Positions 7,139 through 13,139 of a stretch of 13,139 nucleotides of DNA are shown piece by piece. This stretch comes from ZC4RG29 sp036273935 (GTDB lineage Bacteria; Bacteroidota; Bacteroidia; Cytophagales; Cyclobacteriaceae), in NCBI GenBank assembly GCA_036273935.1, contig DASUGQ010000059.1, positions 1 to 13,139 on the forward strand. The letters run 5' to 3'. Both the position numbers and the translations under genes were made by a program. Each line of letters starts with the position of its first letter. Positions within the stretch are counted from its first letter, which is position 1. Under the pieces are notes generated by a model. That model was not told the origin of the DNA, did no database searches, and worked only from the letters and a program-made list of their open reading frames with translations.

Positions 7139-7191
7139 ACCAGACAGAAAAAATTTTGAAGAATGGGGAATAAATAACATTGCTGTCTGGT
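7139..7191. repeat. Inverted pair of CTGTCTGGT, possible operator
   Basis: ACCAGACAG at 7139-7147 and CTGTCTGGT at 7183-7191 are exact reverse complements with 35 bases between. The centre-to-centre distance of 44 bases is close to four helical turns, which suits a looping or cooperative regulator. No family of regulator can be assigned from the word. Confidence 0.5.
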
Positions 7192-7203
7192 CTAACGGAC
7201 AAA

Positions 7204-7347
7204 ATGTTGATTAGTGCGGTGGTCGTCATCATAGGGGTGCCTTTCATCACACGGGCGGTGACTCGCATGGTCGATGAAATCAGATCAGGCAAGCGCGTCA
7301 GATGTATGACGGCAAGTTCAGAATTGATACTTTTGCGCAAAATATAG
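7204..7347 (+). CDS. Possible small membrane peptide (47 codons), unproven
   Basis: ATG 7204 opens a 47-codon frame beginning MLISAVVVIIGVPFITRAV, a likely membrane segment, followed by a basic segment (TRMVDEIRSGKRVR). It ends five bases before the ATG at 7353 of the PepSY gene, so it could act as a leader peptide coupled to it. No Shine-Dalgarno sequence or homology is visible and the frame may be accidental. Confidence 0.2.
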   Translation: MLISAVVVIIGVPFITRAVTRMVDEIRSGKRVRCMTASSELILLRKI

Positions 7348-7352
7348 AAATC

Positions 7353-7865
7353 ATGAGCAGTATGAATTGGAATGAGAAGATGAGATTGTACCACCGTTAC
7401 CTCGGTTATTTCCTGGCTGGCATTATGGCCGTGTATTCCGTCAGCGGCATTGTCATGATTTTCAGGGACACGGACTTTTTAAAAGTTGAAAAGCAGGTCG
7501 CGAAGCAACTTCAGCCTGCCTTGAGTGGAGAGGAATTAGGCAGGGAACTGCGGATCCGGGATCTCAAAATTGAAAAAGAAAACGATAATGCCCTGACCTT
7601 TAAGCAAGGTGTCTACGACAAGCAAACGGGAAAGGCAACTTACACCATAAATGAACTTCCGACTTTTCTTGACAAACTCACGAGGCTTCATAAAGCATCT
7701 ACGAAACAGCCTTTATTCTTTCTGAATATATTCTTTGGCCTCTCTCTTCTTTTCTTTGTAGTGTCCGCATTTTACATGTTTCTGCCAAAGACGTCCGTGT
7801 TTAAGAAGGGCTTGTATTTCGCAATGGCAGGTGTAGCGTTGGTGCTGATCCTGATTTTTGTTTAA
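7353..7865 (+). CDS. PepSY-associated TM helix family membrane protein
   Basis: From the ATG at 7353 this is a 170-residue protein. Near the N-terminus is 'RLYHRYLGYFLAGIMAVYSVSGIVMIF' (11-37), the first-helix signature of PepSY-associated membrane proteins with its conserved His-Arg-x-Leu-Gly. A periplasmic region of about 80 residues has the small alpha/beta character of a PepSY domain ('ALTFKQGVYDKQTGKATYT'). Then come 'LTRLHKA' and two more membrane helices (about 120-143 and 152-170). Relatives of this kind take part in iron reduction or uptake, redox transfer and peptidase inhibition; none can be picked here. The in-frame ATG at 7302 adds 17 residues with no family match, so 7353 is preferred. 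It is divergent from the ECF sigma operon across a shared control region and ends before a strong terminator. Confidence 0.78.
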   Translation: MSSMNWNEKMRLYHRYLGYFLAGIMAVYSVSGIVMIFRDTDFLKVEKQVAKQLQPALSGEELGRELRIRDLKIEKENDNALTFKQGVYDKQTGKATYTINELPTFLDKLTRLHKASTKQPLFFLNIFFGLSLLFFVVSAFYMFLPKTSVFKKGLYFAMAGVALVLILIFV

Positions 7866-7948
7866 CCAGGCGTGGGCCGGAGCTACTTGTCGTTCCAAGC
7901 TTTAGATTTCTTCCGATGCATGTTGGTGTTAGTCCCGAGAAAAACTCT

Positions 7949-7986
7949 AAATAATAAAGGTGGTCCGGAGACCACCTTTATTATTT
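7949..7986. terminator. Bidirectional intrinsic terminator between PepSY gene and katG
   Basis: AAATAATAAAGGTGGTC (7949-7965) pairs with GACCACCTTTATTATTT (7970-7986) over 17 bases around a CGGA tetraloop (7966-7969). AT-rich flanks give T-rich tails in both directions. It ends the rightward PepSY gene (stop near 7865) and the leftward katG (stop at 8032). The bases 7866-7948 and 7987-8031 show nothing else. Confidence 0.85.
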
Positions 7987-8031
7987 CTGTTAAATCTGAA
8001 ATTGCATCGTCATTATGCCGAGGCCCTGCGA

Positions 8032-10257
8032 CTATGCCAGATCAAAGCGATCAAGGTTCATCACCTTGGTCCATGCAGCCACAAAGTCCAGCACAAACTT
8101 CTCCTGGGAGTCCGAACACCCATAGACTTCAGCAAGGGCTCTCAACTCTGAGTTTGAGCCGAAGATGAGGTCAACGCGAGTGGCGCTCCACTTCACTTCA
8201 CCCGTCTTGCGATCGCGTCCCTGGAATTCATTTTTATCCTCTGAAATTGGATGCCATACGGTATTCATGTCGAGCAGGTTCACAAAGAAGTCGTTTGTTA
8301 GTGACTCGGGACGTGTGGTGAGTACGCCAAGTTTGGAATGATCAAAGTTTGTATTCAGCGCGCGCATGCCACCGATCAAAACCGTCATCTCAGGTGGAGT
8401 GAGGGTCAACAGTTGCGCCTTATCAATGAGTAACGCTTCAGCGGGGATCGTGTATTTACCCTTGAGGTAATTCCTGAATCCGTCAGCAATCGGTTCGAGT
8501 ACTTCAAATGCTTCTACATCCGTCTGCTCTTGTGATGCGTCGGCACGGCCGGGGGTGAAGGGCACCGTTACATTATGTCCGGCATTTTGTGCGGCCTTTT
8601 CAACGCCTGCTGATCCAGCCAGTACAATCAAGTCAGCAAGAGAGACTTTCTTGTCACCACTGTTAAATTCATTTTGAATGCCTTCCAGTGTTTTCAATAC
8701 CGTTGCCAGTTGAGCAGGGTTATTCACTTCCCAATCCTTCTGAGGAGCAAGACGAATGCGTGCACCATTTGCGCCACCTCGCTTATCAGAGCCCCGGAAG
8801 GTAGAGGCCGAAGCCCATGCTGTTGATACCAGTTGTGATACAGAAAGTCCTGACGCAAGTATCTTGCCCTTCAGTGCTGCTACGTCTTTTTCATTAATAA
8901 GTTTGTGTGTAACCGCAGGGATAGGATCTTGCCAGATCAACTCTTCCTTCGGCACTTCGGGACCGAGATAACGCACGCGAGGTCCCATATCGCGGTGGGT
9001 CAGCTTGAACCAGGCGCGGGCGAAGGCATCGGCGAATTCATCCGGATTCTCGAAGAAGCGTCTTGAAATTTTTTCGTAAACAGGGTCGAACCTCAGCGAG
9101 AGATCGGTGGTGAGCATCCTGGGTTCCTGACGTTTAGACTTATCGAACGCATGTGGTACTGTACCGGCACCGGCACCATTCTTCGGTCGCCATTGATGTG
9201 CACCGGCGGGACTCTTTGTGAGTTCCCATTCGTAGCCGAACAGGTTCCAGAAGAAGTTAGTGCTCCATTTGGTAGGCGTGGTTGTCCACGTAACTTCCAG
9301 TCCGCTGGTAATCGTATCACCAGCTACTCCTGAACCAAAACTGTTCCTCCATCCAAGGCCTTGCTCCTCGATGCCGGCGGCTTCGGGCTCAGGACCAACG
9401 TGCGATTCGGGAGCGGCGCCATGGGTCTTGCCAAAGGTATGACCGCCTGCGATTAGTGCCACCGTTTCTTCGTCATTCATCGCCATGCGTTTGAATGTCT
9501 CGCGAATGTCGTGGGCTGCGGCGATGGGGTCAGGATTTCCGTTAGGACCCTGAGGGTTCACGTAAATGAGTCCCATCTGTACGGCAGCCAGCGGATTTTC
9601 GAGGTCGCGCTTGCCAGAATAGCGTTTGTCGCCTAGCCAGGTCGTTTCTGAACCCCAGTAAACATCTTGTTCGGGCTCCCACACGTCTTCACGCCCGCCA
9701 CCAAAACCGAAGGTCTTGAAGCCCATTGATTCGAGGGCCACATTACCGGCAAGGATCAGGAGGTCGGCCCATGAGATCTTGCGGCCATACTTCTGTTTGA
9801 TCGGCCAAAGGAGCCTGCGTGCCTTGTCGAGGCTCACGTTGTCAGGCCAGCTATTGAGGGGGGCGAAGCGCTGCTGACCAGCACCTGCACCGCCACGTCC
9901 ATCACCTGTGCGGTAGGTTCCTGCGCTGTGCCATGCCATGCGGATAAACAGCGGCCCGTAGTGACCGAAGTCGGCGGGCCACCATTCCTGAGAGTCGGTC
10001 ATTAATGCGAGAAGATCTTTCTTCACGGCCGCCAGGTCCAGGCTCTTGAACTCTTCCGCATAGTTGAACTTTTCACCCATAGGGTCAGACAGGGAAGAGT
10101 GCTGACGGAGAATGTTCAGCTTCAATCGGTTGGGCCACCAGTCCTGAATTTGCGTTCCTTCACCTGCACTGGCATGGAACGGACATTTGCCCTGACCATT
10201 CGCCTTGCTCTCGTTCACATTGTACACTTGTTTGCTCTGATCTGTGTTGGTTTCCAT
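8032..10257 (-). CDS. katG: Catalase-peroxidase KatG
   Basis: This 741-residue bifunctional haem enzyme splits hydrogen peroxide and oxidises organic donors with peroxide. It has the standard two-domain length. The N-terminal haem domain carries the distal triad R106, W109, H110 (RMAWHSAGTYR) and the proximal His H273 (GGHTFGKTHG), with partner residues near W324 and D385. The covalent Met-Tyr-Trp cofactor needed for catalase activity is intact: W109, Y232 and M258, with the family's 26-residue Tyr-Met spacing. The haem-free C-terminal domain begins near residue 440 and is complete. No signal peptide is present, so it acts in the cytoplasm. The start at 10257 is supported by the usual short 'CPFH' N-terminal extension (C25-H28). 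The upstream region has an OxyR-half-operator-like sequence at 10352-10366, so peroxide induction through OxyR is likely. It is transcribed alone, ending at a strong terminator. Confidence 0.97.
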   Translation of the reverse strand: METNTDQSKQVYNVNESKANGQGKCPFHASAGEGTQIQDWWPNRLKLNILRQHSSLSDPMGEKFNYAEEFKSLDLAAVKKDLLALMTDSQEWWPADFGHYGPLFIRMAWHSAGTYRTGDGRGGAGAGQQRFAPLNSWPDNVSLDKARRLLWPIKQKYGRKISWADLLILAGNVALESMGFKTFGFGGGREDVWEPEQDVYWGSETTWLGDKRYSGKRDLENPLAAVQMGLIYVNPQGPNGNPDPIAAAHDIRETFKRMAMNDEETVALIAGGHTFGKTHGAAPESHVGPEPEAAGIEEQGLGWRNSFGSGVAGDTITSGLEVTWTTTPTKWSTNFFWNLFGYEWELTKSPAGAHQWRPKNGAGAGTVPHAFDKSKRQEPRMLTTDLSLRFDPVYEKISRRFFENPDEFADAFARAWFKLTHRDMGPRVRYLGPEVPKEELIWQDPIPAVTHKLINEKDVAALKGKILASGLSVSQLVSTAWASASTFRGSDKRGGANGARIRLAPQKDWEVNNPAQLATVLKTLEGIQNEFNSGDKKVSLADLIVLAGSAGVEKAAQNAGHNVTVPFTPGRADASQEQTDVEAFEVLEPIADGFRNYLKGKYTIPAEALLIDKAQLLTLTPPEMTVLIGGMRALNTNFDHSKLGVLTTRPESLTNDFFVNLLDMNTVWHPISEDKNEFQGRDRKTGEVKWSATRVDLIFGSNSELRALAEVYGCSDSQEKFVLDFVAAWTKVMNLDRFDLA

Positions 10258-10324
10258 GTTTTATAGATTAAAAATTGTCTTTGCGCGGTAAAATCGAGTC
10301 AAGATTACGCCACTCCTGGTGATA

Positions 10325-10337
10325 AATCAAATTGATT
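10325..10337. repeat. 13-base palindrome in katG upstream region
   Basis: AATCAA, one A, then TTGATT form a perfect short palindrome 68 bases before the katG start and 15 bases from the OxyR-like site. It could be part of the same regulatory element, but alone it is weak evidence. Confidence 0.3.
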
Positions 10338-10351
10338 GTTTAACAGGCCAT

Positions 10352-10366
10352 ATAGTTGTTATCTAT
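10352..10366. promoter_or_regulatory. OxyR half-operator-like sequence upstream of katG
   Basis: ATAG, seven bases (TTGTTAT), CTAT matches every specified position of one half of the enterobacterial OxyR operator pattern ATAGnTnnnAnCTAT. It lies 95 bases upstream of the katG start. A full operator would need a second half one turn away; bases 10330-10344 and 10374-10388 match only weakly. OxyR control of catalase genes is established in several Bacteroidota; here it is inferred. Confidence 0.45.
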
Positions 10367-10501
10367 AACGTGGATTTCTGTAAGGTCAATGCGTTTCGAA
10401 AAAAAAGGACCTTGTGAAGTGCTTAGACATACCCGTGACGGAAAATCCCGTGGCATCCCTGTCGGTCAAGGGGAATTGGGGTAAATTGTCATGTCCGGCG
10501 A

Positions 10502-11869
10502 ATGGTCGGCGTTAACACTCTCCACATGTCTTCAAAATCCAACTATCTATTTAGAATAGATATCATATTCGCAATTGGTATCGCCATCTTTTTCATCGTG
10601 CTTGCCCTGACGTTAAAGAGTTCACGAGAAGTAATAAGGGGAAGAGAATCGGAAGAGCGGTCTTACAGCATTATCCGGGAGATGGATCAACTGCTATCCA
10701 ATGTTCTAAGTGTTGAAACCGGTAGCCGGGGTTTCGCCATATCCGGCAACGACGAGTTTTTGTTATCCCTCGTGAACGGCAAAGATTCATTAAAATCTGT
10801 TGTTGATTCGCTCAGGAAGTTGATGGTTGACAGGGAACAGGGACGGCGTCTTGATACACTCGACGTCCTTATAAACCGCAAATTGTCGTATAGTGATAGT
10901 ATCGTCACCATGCGCCGAACTCAGGGAATCGATTCCACGCTCGATTACATTTCAAAAGGGGAGGGGAAAAAGATTATGGATGCTTTGCAGAATACGATTG
11001 GCCGGGCTATCAATGAAGAACTGGTCTTACTACAAACCCGCTCTGCGATAACGGTCGGCAAGAGGGTCGCGAGAGGAACATATTTCGCCATCCTTTCGTG
11101 CGTCGCAGTGATTGTGATGATTGCCGCGTTTGGTGTCATAAGGGATTCCACAAGAAAACTTCTCGAGAACAAAAAAGTCCAGGAGCAACTGATTGACGAA
11201 CTCACCAATCAAAACAAGCAACTCGACGACTTTACTCATATTATTACGCATAACATAAGAGGCCCGGCCAATAATATTGTTGCTCTTGTTGGTATGGTTG
11301 ACAACAACAGCCCAATCAGCGAAGTCCAACTGATCTTCAGCAAACTGGAAAAGGTTTCCAAAAATCTTATCGATACGCTGAATGACCTGCTGGACATGCT
11401 TAATGTGAAGAGCACAACACCGGAAAAGGTTGAACTTAACTTTGAGCAGGTCCTGCTAAAGGAAAGGGATAACGTGCAAGGGGAAATTTCAAAAACCAAC
11501 GCGCAATTGATGTACGACTTTACTGACGCACCCTCCATCGAATATTCAAAGGTTTATCTTGAAAGCATCTTCCACAACCTCATTGGTAATGCCCTGAAAT
11601 ACCGGTCCCCAGAACGAAACCCTATCATTCAAATAAAAACCGAACGAAGGGAGGGGCACATTTTTCTTTACGTAAGCGATAATGGGGTCGGCATTGATAT
11701 GAGTCGATATGGCGAGAAGCTTTTTGGTTTACGAAGAACTTTTCACAATCATCCTGAAGCAAGGGGAATCGGACTGTTTATGACCAAAACGCAAATTGAA
11801 TCACTTGGCGGGAAGATTACTGCTCAAAGTGTTGTTGACAAGGGGACTACATTCACGGTAAGGTTTTAG
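10502..11869 (+). CDS. CHASE3-domain sensor histidine kinase
   Basis: This 455-residue membrane sensor kinase has a first membrane helix at about 20-39. A periplasmic CHASE3-type four-helix region spans about 40-190, with the family phrase 'QLLSNVLSVETGSRGFAISG' (63-82). The second membrane helix is at about 193-213, followed by a coiled linker. A HisKA domain has the phosphate-accepting His250 in 'THNIRGP', and an HATPase_c domain carries the N-box (HNLIGNALKY, N363), G1 (DNGVGID, D393) and G2 (RGIGLFM) motifs. All catalytic motifs are intact. There is no PAS or receiver domain. No response regulator is adjacent, so it is an orphan kinase here. The in-frame ATG at 10526 (Met9) is an equally good start. 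It is divergent from katG over 244 bases, which makes a shared redox control possible but unproven. Confidence 0.88.
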   Translation: MVGVNTLHMSSKSNYLFRIDIIFAIGIAIFFIVLALTLKSSREVIRGRESEERSYSIIREMDQLLSNVLSVETGSRGFAISGNDEFLLSLVNGKDSLKSVVDSLRKLMVDREQGRRLDTLDVLINRKLSYSDSIVTMRRTQGIDSTLDYISKGEGKKIMDALQNTIGRAINEELVLLQTRSAITVGKRVARGTYFAILSCVAVIVMIAAFGVIRDSTRKLLENKKVQEQLIDELTNQNKQLDDFTHIITHNIRGPANNIVALVGMVDNNSPISEVQLIFSKLEKVSKNLIDTLNDLLDMLNVKSTTPEKVELNFEQVLLKERDNVQGEISKTNAQLMYDFTDAPSIEYSKVYLESIFHNLIGNALKYRSPERNPIIQIKTERREGHIFLYVSDNGVGIDMSRYGEKLFGLRRTFHNHPEARGIGLFMTKTQIESLGGKITAQSVVDKGTTFTVRF

Positions 11870-11895
11870 TTTGAACACCATATGTGATACGCGAA

Positions 11896-11934
11896 CTTCA
11901 CGACCGGATGAATACCTTTGAAATCCTCGTGAAG
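11896..11934. repeat. 8-base inverted repeat between convergent genes
   Basis: CTTCACGA (11896-11903) and TCGTGAAG (11927-11934) are exact complements with 23 bases between, in the 87-base gap between the histidine kinase gene and the convergent gene ending at 11957. The long loop and lack of a T tract make it a poor intrinsic terminator. Confidence 0.3.
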
Positions 11935-11956
11935 CAACGGCAGAAGTTACACTCCT

Positions 11957-12535
11957 TCAATGAAACGTTTCTCCCCTTGCAAGCATGTCGATGATGTTCT
12001 TCATTCTTTTTTGCCGGGTCTCTTCTTTTTTGGCTGTCTGAAGTCGCCATCCTATGGCAAAGGTGTTGGTTTTGTTGAGTGTGTCAAAAAATGCTTTTGC
12101 TTTCCTGTTCTTTGCAAGAGCCTTCAAAAAATCATCGGGAATCTTCATTTTACTGGGAGGGGCATATGCCTTTTCCCAACGTCCGTCTGCTTTTGCTTGA
12201 TCCACTTCCTGCAAACCGGCCGGCTTCATTTTCCCTTCCTTCAGCAGTCGCCGGATGCGATCCTTGTTTCGTTGTGCCCACACGCTCTTAGGTCTCCGCC
12301 GTGTAAATTTCTGCAACCATGACTGCTCATCATATTTGTTGGCCTGCCCGTCAATCCAACCATAGCAAAGCGCTTCATTGATTGCTTCCTCATAGGTAAT
12401 GGCTTTTACGCCGGAGTCTTTTTTGAAGAATCGCAGCCATATGCCTTTGTGGGTGCTGTGATTTTTGTTCAACCACCTTTCAAATTCCCTGGCGGTTTTG
12501 AAGGATCGTATTTCTGGTTCTGATGGGTTTGTCAT
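11957..12535 (-). CDS. YdeI/OmdA-like (OmpD-associated family) protein
   Basis: This 192-residue soluble protein has the family's conserved core. It has 'EFERWLNKNHSTHKGIWLRFFKK' (17-39), the 'EALCYGWIDG' motif (54-63) and 'TRRRPKSVWAQRN' (78-90). The C-terminal half is rich in Lys and Arg ('KNRKAKAFFDTLNKTNTFAIGWRLQTAKKEETRQKR', about 142-177). Proteins like YdeI and OmdA are linked to polymyxin or bacteriocin resistance in some bacteria and are otherwise poorly understood. The length is typical. No signal peptide is seen, so it is probably cytoplasmic. It stands alone, 105 bases upstream (in its own direction, downstream of) the cyclase gene on the same strand; its leader includes short AT-rich repeats. 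Family assignment is good; the role here is unknown. Confidence 0.8.
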   Translation of the reverse strand: MTNPSEPEIRSFKTAREFERWLNKNHSTHKGIWLRFFKKDSGVKAITYEEAINEALCYGWIDGQANKYDEQSWLQKFTRRRPKSVWAQRNKDRIRRLLKEGKMKPAGLQEVDQAKADGRWEKAYAPPSKMKIPDDFLKALAKNRKAKAFFDTLNKTNTFAIGWRLQTAKKEETRQKRMKNIIDMLARGETFH

Positions 12536-12572
12536 GGAGGGTATGTTAAAAGTTATCCGTTATACGTCGTCT

Positions 12573-12609
12573 GTTATCAGTTAGAATAAATTACCTATTA
12601 ACTGATAAC
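12573..12609. repeat. 11-base inverted repeat in intergenic AT-rich region
   Basis: GTTATCAGTTA (12573-12583) and TAACTGATAAC (12599-12609) are exact reverse complements with 15 bases between. The right arm is part of the 14-base tandem repeat. No T tract follows on either strand. Confidence 0.45.
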
Positions 12610-12633
12610 TATTAATTGATAACTATTAACCGA
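12595..12633. repeat. 14-base tandem repeat, about 2.8 copies
   Basis: CTATTAACTGATAA (12595-12608), CTATTAATTGATAA (12609-12622) and a third partial copy (CTATTAACCGAT, to 12633) are nearly identical. They lie just downstream of the cyclase stop codon and within the gap before the YdeI-like gene. Confidence 0.6.
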
Positions 12634-12640
12634 TCCCACG

Positions 12641-13138
12641 CTACGCCGCATAGGCCCTGCCAATCAGGTGCAATTCGCATGGATCAGTTAAACCTTTCAA
12701 ATTGGCTTTCACCGTTTCACCCTGCAAGAGGGGATTGCTCAGCGTCCTGAAAACTTCCGACGAAACGATGAAATTATTGTTGAGTTCTTTTGTAGCCGCT
12801 TGCAGTCGGGAAGCCACATTCACAGGGTAGCCCATCACAACAGAATGATCCTTTGAGCCAAGACGAAGGCTCCCCACAGCAACCTTACCTACATGTACAC
12901 CAATACCAACATCAATGCGCTGGTGAAGATTCTGTTCAAAGGTTTGTGCGTTGAGATGATCAAGGGCGTTCAGGATCGCAATGCCGGCTTGCACAGCCGC
13001 GTTGACTGCTTCTTTCACTTCCCGGTCAAATCCGAAAGCGGCATAAAATCCGTCACCCGATGTCTCGATGATTCGTCCGTGATAAACCCGGATGATGTTT
13101 TGAAACTTTGAGAACAGTTTCTTCACGATGTGGATCAC
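12641..13138 (-). CDS. Class III adenylate/guanylate cyclase catalytic domain, C-terminal part (gene truncated by window edge)
   Basis: The last 165 codons of a gene that begins to the right of the window. The residues form the distal part of the class III nucleotide cyclase fold. They include the second metal-binding Asp in 'ETSGDGFYAAF' (D29 of this fragment) and the run 'GVHVGKVAVGSLRLGSKDHSVVMGYPVNVASRL'-like (80-112). The latter carries the transition-state Asn and Arg (N107, R111). The first metal Asp and any sensor domain are off the window. The two substrate-choosing positions are Glu25 and Val100; the first is Glu as in guanylate cyclases rather than the adenylate Lys. The Met at 13138 is not a true start, since a full domain needs more N-terminal sequence. 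Its product is probably a cyclic nucleotide, type uncertain. Confidence 0.8.
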   Translation of the reverse strand: MIHIVKKLFSKFQNIIRVYHGRIIETSGDGFYAAFGFDREVKEAVNAAVQAGIAILNALDHLNAQTFEQNLHQRIDVGIGVHVGKVAVGSLRLGSKDHSVVMGYPVNVASRLQAATKELNNNFIVSSEVFRTLSNPLLQGETVKANLKGLTDPCELHLIGRAYAA

Positions 13139-13139
13139 G

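Larger units (their letters stand above)
7038..7352. promoter_or_regulatory. Divergent control region between ECF sigma and PepSY genes
   Basis: This 315-base stretch separates the leftward ECF sigma operon from the rightward PepSY-type gene. It must hold promoters for both. The visible structure is an inverted pair of the 9-base word CTGTCTGGT at 7139-7147 and 7183-7191, each oriented toward the gene it precedes, centres 44 bases apart. A pyrimidine run (7128-7138) and an AT-rich block lie between and beside them. A GGAA (7167-7170) sits 14 bases before GTCT (7185-7188), a loose match to ECF promoters. A possible small reading frame occupies 7204-7347. Confidence 0.45.

Noticed and set aside
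8756..9442. Several + strand frames of 60-71 codons opposite katG
   Set aside because: They are antisense to a full-length conserved enzyme and match no known protein.
8032..10257. KatG seemed to lack the adduct Met because a Gln sits before 'GLGW' (residues 297-303)
   Set aside because: The adduct Met is 26 residues after the adduct Tyr (Y232, M258), and both are present, so the cofactor is intact.
11884..11994. Short + strand frame (36 codons from a GTG) after the kinase gene
   Set aside because: It looks protein-like but has no recognised family and runs into the convergent YdeI-like gene.

Overview
The window looks like chromosomal DNA of a member of the Bacteroidota, most likely a Cytophagales-type soil or water bacterium. 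This is inferred from the protein families and style: a Cys-Ser-Asp-Asp lipoprotein N-terminus, an ECF sigma / anti-sigma / Spy-like operon, a LolA-like sorting protein of the 'GGKxAW' type, few Shine-Dalgarno sequences and AT-rich leaders. Fourteen credible protein genes are present, the last cut by the right edge. There is no tRNA, rRNA, CRISPR array, insertion sequence or phage gene.

Region 1 (25-2290, + strand) is a compact three-gene set: a Tat-exported DsrE/F-like protein, a signal-peptide protein that looks like an outer-membrane beta-barrel, and a TauE/SafE-type membrane exporter. Together they suggest handling of a reduced-sulfur compound or sulfite across the envelope. A perfect 13-bp hairpin lies inside the second gene just after its signal peptide. 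Region 2 (2474-4700, +) holds a DUF1761 membrane protein, a possible remnant of an iron-sulfur-repair (RIC/ScdA) N-terminal domain, and a four-repeat lipoprotein of the YxFxxD family whose repeats alternate in an A-B-A-B pattern. A strong bidirectional terminator ends it.

Region 3 (4733-7037, - strand) is read leftward: an ECF sigma factor, its likely anti-sigma factor and a Spy/CpxP-like sensor, coupled by two 4-bp ATGA overlaps, then after a 195-bp gap a LolA-like periplasmic protein. The divergent control region to the right carries a 9-bp word, CTGTCTGGT, three times within 170 bp. Region 4 (7353-7865, +) is a PepSY-associated membrane protein, separated from a convergent katG by a second strong bidirectional terminator.

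Region 5 (8032-11869) has katG (catalase-peroxidase, - strand) with an OxyR-half-operator-like sequence upstream, and a divergent CHASE3 histidine kinase with no response regulator beside it. Region 6 (11957-13138, -) has a YdeI/OmdA-like protein and the C-terminal part of a class III nucleotide cyclase, separated by short tandem repeats. The common theme from 4733 to 11869 is envelope and oxidative stress sensing and defence; direct links between these units are inference.
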